A DNA stretch of 38,735 nt from Nitrospina sp. UBA6727 (GTDB lineage: Bacteria; Nitrospinota; Nitrospinia; Nitrospinales; VA-1), in NCBI GenBank assembly GCA_002454045.1, contig DKID01000003.1, forward strand, positions 1 to 38,735. Direction: 5' to 3'. The position numbers were made by a program, and so were the translations under genes. The notes below the pieces were generated by a model. It had not been told where the DNA came from, did no database searches, and worked only from the letters and a program-made list of their open reading frames with translations. Positions 1 to 8,131 of this stretch are shown piece by piece; position 1 is the stretch's first letter, and the number at the start of each line of letters is the position of its first letter.

Positions 1-5
1 CAACT

Positions 6-23
6 GCGCGGGGCTTTTTTATT
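6..23. terminator. Half of a probable bidirectional terminator at the left edge
   Basis: GCGGGGC followed by a run of six T is the right arm and T-tract of a rho-independent terminator for a plus-strand gene lying left of the window. Read on the minus strand it is the A-rich start of a hairpin just after the aclA stop. The other arm is outside the window, so the pairing cannot be confirmed. Confidence 0.45.
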
Positions 24-40
24 GCGCGTGACGGCGGCGT

Positions 41-2755
41 TCACCCTACATAACTGCATTTGCTGGCGGGGGTGCGGGTGTCCATGTTTTTGCCGCGGGA
101 GGTGTGGTCGTCAATTTCCGCGGCGCAACCGATCATCCTGCCGAATAGGAAAGTCGCGAAACTGGCGGACTCGATGTCTTCTGCCTTTATCTTGCCGGCG
201 TTGAAATCTGACCAAACTATCTTCAACAGGATGACGGCGATGACGGCGTCGATGTTCACGCAATAAATATTTTTGCTGACTTTGGCTTTGAACAGGGCTT
301 TGACTAGGCTGTGGTAGAAGTCGAGAAAAACGTTGCGGATGCCTTTCTCTTTGAAAAGACTTTGCACGAAAACTTCGCGCGGGTCGTGGTTGATTTCTTT
401 GCCTTTGAAAATGGGATGGTTGATGCAGGGCAGTTTGGCGTAGTCAAGATTGCCGATGGCTTTTTGTTGCTTTTTGTACTCGGCGTAATTGCTCGCGACT
501 TCCATCGCCATGGCGTCGAGGTCGAGCCCGTGCCCAGTGGCGGCGGCGTCTTGCAGACCTTTGCCTTTGAAGTTTTCCAGCAGGAAAGCGGCGGCTTCGT
601 AACCGTTGCCGCCGTGGGCGAATCCGGTGTGGGTGAGAAATCCGACGAAGGCTTTGTTGACTTGCACCCGCTGCGGTTGTTCCGGTCCGTCGGCACTGAC
701 CGCGCCTTTGCAACCTTGCGCCGAGATGGTGCCCGGTCCGTTGGTGATGATGAGTCCGAGCAGCACTTGAAATTCGTAGAGTTCCGATTCGGATGGCTGG
801 CGACCGAGGAGCGCGAGGAACGCGGTTTTGGTGAAACTGTATTCGGGGATTAATTTTTCGAGCGCGACGCCGGCGACGCTGTCTTCGCCGTGCTTTTCCG
901 CGGCGGCGGAAACGCCGACGATGGTGCTGTAAATGCGCGAGTACCACGGCAACCGCGTCAGCGTGTCTTTGGAAATCTTTTTGCCCCGCAACGCGTGCCA
1001 ACCCAGCGTCGTCCACACCGCGGCGAACAACGCGTCGGTGGAAAGTTTGCCGCCGTTGGCTTTTGCGTAATCTTGCACAAATTGGATGAAGACGGAGTGG
1101 CCGACTTTATTGAGACACGCCGCCAGTTTCTGCGCGCACGAATCTTCGCCGTCGGCGAGGAGCGCGTCTTTATGGGGGTCGGCGTTTTTTAATTGCTCGG
1201 CGTAATCGAACTTGGCGCGCGGGTCGTTCATCGCGCTGAACTGAAATAATTCTAGTAGCGCTTGAGAAACGCGCATGGATTTTTGCACCATTTTTTTGCC
1301 GCAGATGGCGACCGCCGACGACACCACGGTGTTCGGGGAACTGCCGTTTTCCCGCGCCGCGGCGGCGGCGGACAGGGTGGGCTGACCGTGCTGATTGACG
1401 TACAGGTTCAGCGCGATGCTGGCAATTTTTTCGCCGTATTCGTCGGGATAAATCCGGGTCAACGCGAACACCAAATTCGCTTCAAAAGTTTTCAGCGCGG
1501 CGTCTAAAATTGATGTGTTGTGGATTCGGGAAACTTGAGTTTTCGGGTCCATCATGGAAGCGCCGCTGGCGTCTTTGAGAGTTTCGCGGCGGTATTGCGC
1601 GCCGACGATTTTGTCCAACGCCTGAATCTGTTCGTTGTACGGGTTCACCGCTTCGACGACTGGGACGTCCAGTTCCGACGGTAGCGACAGGCCCTGGTTG
1701 TTGCCGAACCAACATTTCAGCGCCAAACTTCCTTGCGGTGCGAAATCAGGTTTTTGTCCGTGCAATTCCATCACCCGAGTTACCGCTTCGGGGATGTAGG
1801 CGATGTTCGTCACCAACGCGCCTTTTTTCGAGAAGATTGGTTTTTGCGGAGTGTAAATGCCGTCCACGCCAAAGTAGTCCATGAACCATTGCTCTTTGGC
1901 GACCGCGTCGTCGCCGGAACCGGCAAGCGACCCGGCGTGCCCGCAGGCTTTGGTCAAGCGCGCCTTCCATCGTCCCACCACGCAGGCGATGACGGGTTTG
2001 TCGGACTTGAGACCGTACTCATAATATCCGCCCGGTTCGCTGTACATCACCGCGACTTTGGAGCGGTCGTCGTTGTCGAACGCGTAGAGAAATTCTTTCG
2101 CGCCGTATTGGATGTAGACGTCCTTCCCGCTGGAGACGGAGGTGGTCGTGCCCCACCCGGCGGTGGTCAGATAAACGGAGATGGTGGTGGTGAAATTCCC
2201 GGAGTTGGAGAACAGCGCCACCGTGCCTTTGATCAGCGACTCGTGCGGAGCGCTACCGCCCAGCGCGCCGCCGAGACGGACGTGGTTCCAGGCGTCGGCG
2301 AGTCCCAAACAGTTGCCGCCGAACAGGTCGACTCCGTTGGCTTGACAGATGGCGCGCATGATGCGGGAATCTTTGACCGACACTTTCTCGGTTAGGATGA
2401 TGGCTTTTTTCAAGTCCGGATTTTCGCGCACCGCTTCGGCGATTCCGTCCTTCACGCCAGACGGCGGCAAGTAAATGACGACGGTGTTGAATTTGTGCCC
2501 CGCTTGGAGTCCTTCTTTCACGGAGTTGTAGACGGGAATCTTCCCCGACTTGGTCGGCAGGAATTTCCCGGATTTCCCGGGCCCGGTGCCGAACACAATG
2601 TTGCCGCCGGAATAATCGTTGCTGACCGGGGTGACGGTTGAACTTTCTTTGCCGAGAATGTTCAAGACCACCACTCTATCTTCTTTGACCGCCAAGTCGG
2701 ACAGGGAACGGACGCCGCAGTAAAAGGGGAAATCTCCCACGCCGTGTTTATACAT
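41..2755 (-). CDS. aclA: ATP-citrate lyase, alpha (large) subunit
   Basis: With AclB it cleaves citrate using ATP and CoA to acetyl-CoA and oxaloacetate, the step that makes the reductive TCA cycle possible; cytoplasmic. Residues about 1-430 form the succinyl-CoA-synthetase-like CoA-binding/ligase part, with the phosphohistidine loop at His273 (GHAGSLAGSGDDAVAKE, matching the GHAGACA...ETAVAK loop of animal ATP-citrate lyase). Residues about 640-904 are citrate-synthase-like: an INHP motif (His780) where ACLY has IGHR, a CVNIDAVIAV strand, and a C-terminus FLFGRMIGCAAEIDDH matching FVLGRSMGFIGHYLDQ. At 904 aa it is roughly 300 aa longer than the alpha subunit of green sulfur bacteria; the extra material lies mostly between about 400 and 640. 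The ATG is preceded by GGAGG at 5-nt spacing. It lies downstream of aclB but is separated from it by two small unrelated genes. Confidence 0.93.
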   Translation of the reverse strand: MYKHGVGDFPFYCGVRSLSDLAVKEDRVVVLNILGKESSTVTPVSNDYSGGNIVFGTGPGKSGKFLPTKSGKIPVYNSVKEGLQAGHKFNTVVIYLPPSGVKDGIAEAVRENPDLKKAIILTEKVSVKDSRIMRAICQANGVDLFGGNCLGLADAWNHVRLGGALGGSAPHESLIKGTVALFSNSGNFTTTISVYLTTAGWGTTTSVSSGKDVYIQYGAKEFLYAFDNDDRSKVAVMYSEPGGYYEYGLKSDKPVIACVVGRWKARLTKACGHAGSLAGSGDDAVAKEQWFMDYFGVDGIYTPQKPIFSKKGALVTNIAYIPEAVTRVMELHGQKPDFAPQGSLALKCWFGNNQGLSLPSELDVPVVEAVNPYNEQIQALDKIVGAQYRRETLKDASGASMMDPKTQVSRIHNTSILDAALKTFEANLVFALTRIYPDEYGEKIASIALNLYVNQHGQPTLSAAAAARENGSSPNTVVSSAVAICGKKMVQKSMRVSQALLELFQFSAMNDPRAKFDYAEQLKNADPHKDALLADGEDSCAQKLAACLNKVGHSVFIQFVQDYAKANGGKLSTDALFAAVWTTLGWHALRGKKISKDTLTRLPWYSRIYSTIVGVSAAAEKHGEDSVAGVALEKLIPEYSFTKTAFLALLGRQPSESELYEFQVLLGLIITNGPGTISAQGCKGAVSADGPEQPQRVQVNKAFVGFLTHTGFAHGGNGYEAAAFLLENFKGKGLQDAAATGHGLDLDAMAMEVASNYAEYKKQQKAIGNLDYAKLPCINHPIFKGKEINHDPREVFVQSLFKEKGIRNVFLDFYHSLVKALFKAKVSKNIYCVNIDAVIAVILLKIVWSDFNAGKIKAEDIESASFATFLFGRMIGCAAEIDDHTSRGKNMDTRTPASKCSYVG

Positions 2756-2796
2756 TCAAACCTCCAAAACGAAAAATATTTTCGCGGCGCAAAGTT

Positions 2797-2840
2797 GCCG
2801 CGCCGTTGCCGTCGTCATCGTCACCACCGCGGCGCGGGCG
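2797..2840. repeat. Degenerate RYS-triplet tract 1 (upstream of aclA)
   Basis: Run of purine-pyrimidine-(C/G) triplets (GCC GTC GTC ATC GTC ACC ACC) between the small secreted-protein gene and the aclA ribosome-binding site. It resembles tracts in most other gaps of this window. Confidence 0.5.
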
Positions 2841-2882
2841 AATGAACAAAACAACTAACGGATTAGAAGGAATATAATTGCC

Positions 2883-3257
2883 TCATTTCACCATTTCCAT
2901 TGTAGTGATATGTCCTTGGTCATCATACACGCCCAAATTTCCATCTTTGTCTCGCAAGAAGTATTCGCCAAACCTGCGCTCCGTTTTCTGCACAAGCCTG
3001 GTTTGCCCTTCCTCGCTGATTTCGACCATTTCATTGTCCCAGGTGGAGCCGTTATGAAATCGCCAATACATCATAAGTTTATCGTCCACCTTAACCACAG
3101 ATACATCTGCCTGAATGGTTAAGTAGGAATACTTGTAGTCGCCAATCGTTTCACTGGAAAACACAGGCGTGAAAAAAAACAAGCAAAATGCAAACACGAC
3201 AAGTTTTATTGTATTTTTCCTAGTTAAGCAGGTTAATTTGCGAACATTGCTTTGCAT
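2883..3257 (-). CDS. Small secreted hypothetical protein in the acl locus
   Basis: I do not recognise a family. The 124-aa product starts with a basic segment and a strongly hydrophobic stretch (LVVFAFCLFFFTPVFSS), which looks like a Sec signal peptide cleaved after about residue 30. The rest is a small soluble domain with alternating charged and aromatic residues (YKYSYLTIQADVSVVKVDDK), probably all-beta and periplasmic. The start at 3257 is chosen because GGAG lies 6 nt upstream; the frame remains open upstream to 3317 without a better site. Its DNA is visibly more AT-rich than aclA and aclB on either side. With the Sel1 gene it forms a two-gene insert inside what is usually an adjacent aclB-aclA pair. 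Function unknown. Confidence 0.65.
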   Translation of the reverse strand: MQSNVRKLTCLTRKNTIKLVVFAFCLFFFTPVFSSETIGDYKYSYLTIQADVSVVKVDDKLMMYWRFHNGSTWDNEMVEISEEGQTRLVQKTERRFGEYFLRDKDGNLGVYDDQGHITTMEMVK

Positions 3258-3369
3258 GACATACTCCATTTTGGATAAAACACTGCACATGAATCCAACT
3301 TCACCACCCACCACCATCCAAGGTGGTATTCACACCGATTTTTCCGGCACACCGGGCGGCGGTTTTTCC

Positions 3370-3397
3370 ATCGTCATCATCGTCATCGCGCCGTCAT
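3370..3397. repeat. Degenerate RYS-triplet tract 2
   Basis: Seven consecutive perfect triplets of ATC/GTC/GCG type in the gap between the Sel1 gene and the small secreted-protein gene. Short member of the dispersed family. Confidence 0.45.
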
Positions 3398-3417
3398 TCC
3401 TACCCACCAACCCTTTA

Positions 3418-3972
3418 TCATGGGTACCGGGGGAGTCGCTTTTTGCAGGTTTCTTCATCTCCTCCTATTTTGAAGCAGTCAATACGTTCCAATCTCGCCA
3501 ACGCTCTTTTTTTGAGCTGACGGATGTCACGTCGTTTTAAATACTTGCTCCAATCAAATTCATAAAACAACTCGTCAGCCGCTAGTTCCTTCGTCTCCTC
3601 AGACGTTTGTTTTCCGAGTTTCCCATCGTTTGCCCAAGCCATGTAAAACGACTCGTATGCAAACGCAATCATGTCGTTGTTATAGGAAAAGAGCTTGTCG
3701 CGACGAAATATATAGCCCAGCATGAGGTGTGCCAACGCATGGCCTTGATTTCCTGCCTGCCCAAGCCACTCCATTGCTTCGATATCGTCTTGCTCGACAC
3801 CTTCGCCATAAAAATATGCACTGCCTAAACTAGGTTGTGCCGATGCATCTCCCTGTTCTGCCTTTGCACGCCATTTCGCAATTTCCTTGCTTGAATTTTC
3901 CGCGATGGTGGTGTTGCACATCATAGCCGTCACGAAAGCTACGGCACCTAAAACACAAAATAATTTTTTCAT
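3418..3972 (-). CDS. Secreted Sel1-repeat (TPR-like) protein
   Basis: A 184-aa protein with a signal peptide (MKKLFCVLGAVAFVTAMMCN, cleavage near TTIA-EN), then one clear Sel1-like repeat and a partial second around residues 30-90: AKAEQGDASAQPSLGSAYFYGEGVEQD followed by AMEWLGQAGNQGHALAHLMLGYIF. Sel1 repeats are protein-interaction modules of the TPR superfamily; no enzyme is implied. The C-terminal half is charged, ends in a Cys/Lys-rich tail (DCFKIGGDEETCKKR) and has no recognised domain. The start at 3972 is preceded directly by GAGGAAGGG; an upstream in-frame ATG at 4017 has no such site. Like its downstream neighbour it is more AT-rich than the acl genes, which suggests later insertion. 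A role in carbon fixation is not supported by the sequence. Confidence 0.75.
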   Translation of the reverse strand: MKKLFCVLGAVAFVTAMMCNTTIAENSSKEIAKWRAKAEQGDASAQPSLGSAYFYGEGVEQDDIEAMEWLGQAGNQGHALAHLMLGYIFRRDKLFSYNNDMIAFAYESFYMAWANDGKLGKQTSEETKELAADELFYEFDWSKYLKRRDIRQLKKRALARLERIDCFKIGGDEETCKKRLPRYP

Positions 3973-4042
3973 CCCTTCCTCACTATGTCTTGAAAGAATT
4001 TGCCAAGGATGAGTCAAATAATCAAAAACCGCAACGGCTCGT

Positions 4043-4093
4043 TCGTCACCATCACCGACATCACCGTCGCCGCGGTCACTGTCAACGCGGCGT
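4043..4093. repeat. Degenerate RYS-triplet tract 3 (3' of aclB)
   Basis: GTC ACC ATC ACC GAC ATC ACC GTC GCC-type triplets immediately after the aclB stop and before the Sel1 gene. Confidence 0.5.
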
Positions 4094-4099
4094 CGGGCG

Positions 4100-5368
4100 T
4101 TATACTTTGAGTTTTGCTTTGATTGCGTCCTTGCCGCCGTTCTTCATCCACTCGTTGACCGCCAGCGCGTAGTTGATGACTTCGGACATGGCGCTGTCGT
4201 GGCCGAAAAAACGATACGGAATTCCCAACGCGTCGAGGACGTCGCGCAAATAGTTCATCCCGCGGATGACGTTGGGTCCGCCGCGACCGACCACGACGAA
4301 CAGCGGGACGGGCCCGTGGCTCTGGAAAAACTCGCGCAAGCCGTCGCCCATCGCCCGGAACGTTTCGTAAATATCCGTGTTGTTGGCTTTGCCGCCGATG
4401 ATGAACAGGACGTTGGATTGCGGCAACCAGTATTTGAAACTGATGCGGGAAATGTCGTGCATCTTTGCGTAAGGAGGGTTGCCGCCGAAGTCGGAGGAGA
4501 TGGTCGCCTCTTCGCCGAGCAGTTCCGTGACCATGGCGTTGGCGCCGCCGCCGAAGGTTGGCGCGGTGATGGTTCCCTTGTCATTCATGACGAACACATC
4601 GCTCTGCCCTTGATAAGTGCGCAACTGGTTTATCTCTTGCTCAAACTCGGAGTAGTCGGAAGCGAACAAATGCGCGGGAAGATGCAAACGTTTCCACGCC
4701 GGGTCGTCGAGGTCAAAGGCGCATTTGAAATCGCAGGCGACCGGCAGCAACCGTCCGCCTTTGCCCGGCTGCATGCGGATGGGATTTAGTTCCAGCATCA
4801 GCATGCCGTAGTTGTTGTAAAGGTCCCACAACTTCGGCAAGTTTTGCACCAGCGGACTAATCAACGCCGCCGCCGTGCCGAGTTCCATCAACGCGTTGGA
4901 AACGTGAAACGCTTTCAGTCCGGTCAAGGCGTCAAACGGCACAACTTTCATTTGGTCGGCATCCAACTCTTCAATATCGACGCCGCCGTGGTGGGTGATG
5001 GTCATTATCGGACAACGGTGCTCCGTGCTTTCGGAAATGGAAAAATACACTTCGTGTTCGGCGGGCACCGCGCCTTCATAAGTTACGCCGTCCGATTTCG
5101 CCTTGAGGAATCCGTCAACATGCTCGACAAAATATAAACGCTCCTTTTCTTTGAGAGCGTCGGCAATGTTGTCCACCCGACCGAGCAAACCCGACTTGCC
5201 TTTTTTCCCGACGCCGCCTTTGAACAACGGCTTGATAAAAATTTGACCGTGGCGCTTGATCATATCTTTAATTTCATCGACGCTGAGTTCGGGGCCGCGG
5301 GCTTCGGAATGGGGAAACTCGACGAGGTCCAACAATTTGCGTCCCCAAAGCATGCCAGTTATCTGCAT
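4100..5368 (-). CDS. aclB: ATP-citrate lyase, beta (small) subunit
   Basis: Beta subunit of the citrate-cleaving enzyme: an ATP-grasp domain supplies phosphate to the AclA histidine, followed by a succinyl-CoA-synthetase-beta-like domain. The 422-aa length fits the family. Visible landmarks are the ATP-grasp segment IFIKPLFKGGVGKKGKSG near residue 45, the acidic/Asn metal-site region MLMLELNPIRM near 195, and the C-terminal domain with APTFGGGANAMVTELLG and ISFKYWLPQSNVLFIIGGKANN. ATG at 5368 has AGGAGA 5 nt upstream. A TTGACA/TACAAT promoter lies about 170 nt upstream, so this is the first gene of the acl unit. aclA lies 1.3 kb downstream, after two small genes, rather than directly adjacent. 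Confidence 0.94.
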   Translation of the reverse strand: MQITGMLWGRKLLDLVEFPHSEARGPELSVDEIKDMIKRHGQIFIKPLFKGGVGKKGKSGLLGRVDNIADALKEKERLYFVEHVDGFLKAKSDGVTYEGAVPAEHEVYFSISESTEHRCPIMTITHHGGVDIEELDADQMKVVPFDALTGLKAFHVSNALMELGTAAALISPLVQNLPKLWDLYNNYGMLMLELNPIRMQPGKGGRLLPVACDFKCAFDLDDPAWKRLHLPAHLFASDYSEFEQEINQLRTYQGQSDVFVMNDKGTITAPTFGGGANAMVTELLGEEATISSDFGGNPPYAKMHDISRISFKYWLPQSNVLFIIGGKANNTDIYETFRAMGDGLREFFQSHGPVPLFVVVGRGGPNVIRGMNYLRDVLDALGIPYRFFGHDSAMSEVINYALAVNEWMKNGGKDAIKAKLKV

Positions 5369-5536
5369 CGTTTTCTCCTGTGTCTACGCGGCGAACTCCC
5401 CCGCGGCGGCGCAGCAATTTCACGACGACCGCGCAGGGTCAAAAAAAATTCAGAGACGACCGCCGCGGAATTTCATCAAAACAAATTCCCGCCGCCGCCG
5501 AAAATTGACTTGGTTTCAGAGTAATTTGAAAATCGC
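5369..5536 (-). other. Leader region between the acl promoter and aclB
   Basis: About 165 nt separate the predicted promoter from the aclB start. The stretch has GC-rich blocks (GCGGCGG, CCGCCGCCG) and an A-tract on the plus strand, but I see no ORF, riboswitch or clear attenuator. A long 5' UTR is inferred only from the promoter position. Confidence 0.3.
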
Positions 5537-5564
5537 ATTGTAAGACATCCCAACATTTTGTCAA
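5537..5564 (-). promoter_or_regulatory. Predicted sigma-70-type promoter of the acl unit
   Basis: On the minus strand TTGACA (5559-5564) and TACAAT (5537-5542) are separated by 16 nt. Both boxes are close to consensus and point toward aclB. Confidence 0.6.
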
Positions 5565-5581
5565 CGATATCCTGAACGCCC

Positions 5582-5653
5582 GCCGTCGCCGTCGTCATCG
5601 CCGTCATCAACGCTGCCGTCACCGTCGTGACTGCCGCCGTTGTCGTGGCCGCG
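5582..5653. repeat. Degenerate RYS-triplet tract 4 (24 units)
   Basis: Seventy-two nucleotides that divide into 24 triplets, all but one purine-pyrimidine-N and mostly ending in C or G (GCC GTC GCC GTC GTC ATC...). It lies between the acl promoter and comM. Read on the minus strand it encodes an Asp/Gly-rich string, so the ORF there is an artefact of the repeat. Confidence 0.6.
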
Positions 5654-5687
5654 TGCGCAAAAATAATCCGCGGCTTGCTTGCGGGGC

Positions 5688-5716
5688 TTGACCGAAATAG
5701 TTTGCTCGTGTAGGTT
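5688..5716 (+). promoter_or_regulatory. Possible comM promoter
   Basis: TTGACC (5688-5693), 17-nt spacer, TAGGTT (5711-5716). The -35 is good and the -10 is weak; the site is about 70 nt upstream of the comM start. Confidence 0.3.
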
Positions 5717-5784
5717 TAATCCGCAACGCAACATCAACGCGGTTTTTATCGGCGGAATAATCATCAGGAAAATCAGGAGGGCGA

Positions 5785-7314
5785 TTGGTTTCACTCGTTC
5801 ACAGTGGCGCAGTTTTGGGCATCGACGGTTACCCCGTTGAGGTGGAGGTCAACCTTTCGCAGGGTTTGCCGGGGATGTCGATCGTCGGCTTGCCCGACGC
5901 GGCGGTCAAGGAAAGTAGCGACCGCGTCACCGCCGCCATCCGCAACATCCAACTCTCCTTGCCGGTGCGAAAAATCACCATCAATCTCGCGCCCGCCGAC
6001 ATCCGCAAAGAAGGTTCCGCGTTTGACCTCCCCATCGCCATCGGCATCCTTTGCGCCAGCGGGATGATCGAAAACGAGCGGCTGAAAAATCTGGTAATCC
6101 TCGGCGAACTTTCTTTGGATGGCAGAGTGAAACCCATCCGCGGCGGACTTTCCATCACCACCATGGCGCGGGAGAATGGGATGGCGGGCTTGCTGTTGCC
6201 GGCGCAAAACGCCGCGGAAGTTTCCGTGATCGACGGCATTCCCATTTACCCGATAGAAACTTTGCCGCAGGCGCTGGAATTTTTGTGCGGCAATTTGGAA
6301 ATTCAACCTTTGACCGCGGAAAACAAAACCATCGCGCGCAACGAATACGATTTGAATTTCACCGACGTCAAGGGACAGCATCACGTCAAGCGCGCGTTGG
6401 AAATCGCCACCTCGGGCGGACACAACATCCTGCTCATCGGCCCGCCGGGCAGCGGGAAGTCGATGCTGGCAAAACGCATCCCGACCATCCTGCCGCTGAT
6501 GACGCAGAAGGAAGCCATCACCACCACGAAAATTCACAGCGTGCTCGGTCAATTAAAAAACGGCAACGGCTTGTTGCGGTTGCGCCCGTTTCGTTCCCCG
6601 CATCACACGATTTCCGACGCCGGGATGATTGGCGGCGGGCGCGTGCCCATGCCGGGGGAAGTGTCGATGGCGCACAACGGCGTGTTGTTTCTCGACGAAC
6701 TTCCCGAATTCAAAAGGAACGTTTTGGAAGTATTGCGCCAACCTTTGGAAGACGACGAAGTCTCCATCTCGCGCGCCGCGGGCTCCATCACCTATCCCGC
6801 AAACTTAATGTTGGTGGCGGCGATGAACCCGTGCCCGTGCGGTTATCGGTTTGACCCGAAACGCGAATGCGGATGCACGCCCGTGAGCATCAGAAGATAT
6901 GTGGGGAAAATATCGGGACCCTTGCTCGACCGAATCGATATGCACATCGAAGTGCCGGCGCTGAACTACAAAGACCTCGCGTCGGAATCCGGCGGCGAAC
7001 CGTCGCGAGCCATAGCGGGTCGCGTCGAACACGCCCGCGGCGTGCAACTAAAGCGGTTTCATCCGAACGATGAAAATAGTTTCAACGCCAACATGACTGC
7101 GCGTCAACTCAAAACTTGGTGCCAGTTGGATGACGCCTCGAAAGAAATTATGGCGGCGGCCATCGACAAACTCGGGCTCAGCGCCCGCGCGCACGACCGC
7201 ATATTGAAAGTCTCCCGCACCATCGCCGACTTGGCGGAATGCGAATCGTTGCAACCCGAGCACGTCGCCGAAGCAATTCAATACCGCTCGCTGGACAGAG
7301 AGAGTTGGTTTTAA
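5785..7314 (+). CDS. comM: ComM/YifB family Mg-chelatase-like AAA+ ATPase
   Basis: Members of this family are hexameric DNA helicases; ComM promotes branch migration during natural transformation in Vibrio and Acinetobacter, but is widespread and its role here is not known. The 509-aa protein has the family's N-terminal Lon-protease-like fold (residues about 1-170, with VEVEVNLSQGLPGMSIVGLPD), Walker A GPPGSGKS at 219-226, Walker B LFLDE at 301-305, a Cys-rich zinc-finger-like insert CPCGYRFDPKRECGC near 350, and a C-terminal Mg-chelatase domain. The start is a TTG with AGGAGG 4 nt upstream; the resulting N-terminus aligns well with other ComM proteins. It is a single gene, divergent from acl and convergent with the cold-shock gene. 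Confidence 0.93.
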   Translation: MVSLVHSGAVLGIDGYPVEVEVNLSQGLPGMSIVGLPDAAVKESSDRVTAAIRNIQLSLPVRKITINLAPADIRKEGSAFDLPIAIGILCASGMIENERLKNLVILGELSLDGRVKPIRGGLSITTMARENGMAGLLLPAQNAAEVSVIDGIPIYPIETLPQALEFLCGNLEIQPLTAENKTIARNEYDLNFTDVKGQHHVKRALEIATSGGHNILLIGPPGSGKSMLAKRIPTILPLMTQKEAITTTKIHSVLGQLKNGNGLLRLRPFRSPHHTISDAGMIGGGRVPMPGEVSMAHNGVLFLDELPEFKRNVLEVLRQPLEDDEVSISRAAGSITYPANLMLVAAMNPCPCGYRFDPKRECGCTPVSIRRYVGKISGPLLDRIDMHIEVPALNYKDLASESGGEPSRAIAGRVEHARGVQLKRFHPNDENSFNANMTARQLKTWCQLDDASKEIMAAAIDKLGLSARAHDRILKVSRTIADLAECESLQPEHVAEAIQYRSLDRESWF

Positions 7315-7324
7315 TCGCGACCCA

Positions 7325-7432
7325 CGACCGCGTCGCAACCGCGACCACCGCGCGCCGTCGCTCGCGCTATCATCGCGCCGCCGTCATCGCGGTCACCGTC
7401 GCGTCACCGTCACGTCGTCGTGTCATCGCGGC
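7325..7432. repeat. Degenerate RYS-triplet tract 5
   Basis: Fills the gap between comM and the cold-shock gene's terminator. It contains GCC GCC GTC ATC GCG GTC ACC GTC and the phase-slipped string ACCGTCGCGTCACC, which recurs in the tract at 32373-32470. Confidence 0.6.
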
Positions 7433-7438
7433 AAAAAT

Positions 7439-7476
7439 AAAAGGGCTTGACCGCCTCTCGGCGACCAAGCCCTTTC
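7439..7476 (-). terminator. Rho-independent terminator of the cold-shock gene
   Basis: AAAGGGCTTG (7440-7449) pairs perfectly with CAAGCCCTTT (7466-7475), with a further CGCC/GGCG inner stem. On the minus strand the hairpin is followed by TTTTATTTTT, the expected U-tract. It may also stop transcription coming from comM. Confidence 0.85.
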
Positions 7477-7540
7477 ACGCAAACAACTACGGGATTAAGA
7501 AGACTCCGGCAAAACCAAAGTTCCGCCGGATTGCGGGTTC

Positions 7541-7741
7541 TTATTTAGGTACCACGTTGGTGGCTTGCGGACCTTTCTGCCCCATACCCTCCTCGAACTC
7601 GACTGCTTGTCCATCGGTAAGAGTCTTGAAACCTTCCCCTTGAATTTCCGAAAAATGTACAAAAAGATCTTTGCCACTTTCGGACTCGATGAACCCGTAC
7701 CCCTTGCTTTCGTTGAACCATTTTACTTTTCCTACTGCCAT
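7541..7741 (-). CDS. Cold-shock domain protein (CspA family)
   Basis: A 66-aa single-domain OB-fold protein that binds single-stranded RNA and DNA; family members act as RNA chaperones or antiterminators. RNP1 (KGYGFIE, residues 14-20) and RNP2 (LFVHF, 27-31) are intact and the sequence starts MAVGKVKWFNESKGYG, typical of the family. The start at 7741 has AGGAG 10 nt upstream; an upstream in-frame ATG at 7774 would add a non-homologous tail. The monocistronic unit ends at a strong terminator. A long 5' region without another gene lies upstream, as is common for csp mRNAs, but no cold-box was identified. Cold inducibility cannot be read from the sequence. Confidence 0.95.
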   Translation of the reverse strand: MAVGKVKWFNESKGYGFIESESGKDLFVHFSEIQGEGFKTLTDGQAVEFEEGMGQKGPQATNVVPK

Positions 7742-8131
7742 GATAAATACTCTCCTGCAATGTAGCGGGAACACGCTTCCAGAAAATCAAGTCGCGCCTC
7801 CCTGTTCTTTTAATTGGGTTGGATGGATGCAAGAACTTTCAAGAAAACTACTTTGAGAAAATCAGATTTCCCGTTTACTCCAAGTGAGCAAACAGAAGAA
7901 ATCAACCTACAAACAAACACCCCCTATTCGCCGAGCACGGTAACACGAATATATTTTGCAGTCAAATATAGTACGCGGAAATTTGACCATGCGGCATCCG
8001 TCGCCGTGATTGCGCCGCCGCAGTCGCGCAACGTGGCGGCGTGGCGGCGATAAAAATGCTTGCCCTCCGCGATTTGTTGAGTGCAAAATGCGGGCACTGA
8101 AAATCATCGACCATCGGGGACGCAATTGAAA
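7742..8131. other. Gap between divergent csp and yqeG-like genes
   Basis: About 390 nt. The csp-proximal part is relatively AT-rich and must hold the csp promoter and 5' UTR, though no consensus pair stands out. Around 8000-8050 there is a GC-rich stretch (GCGCCGCCGCAGTCGCG and GTGGCGGCGTGGCGGCG). No credible ORF or RNA gene seen. Confidence 0.4.

Noticed and set aside
4080..4085. TTGACA on the minus strand upstream of the Sel1 gene as a -35 box
   Set aside because: It lies in triplet tract 3 and no -10-like sequence occurs at 16-18 nt spacing.
5561..5794. A 77-aa minus-strand frame ending in an Asp/Gly-rich string, resembling calcium-binding repeats
   Set aside because: The Asp/Gly part is only the translation of triplet tract 4, and the N-terminal part overlaps the comM start and ribosome-binding site.
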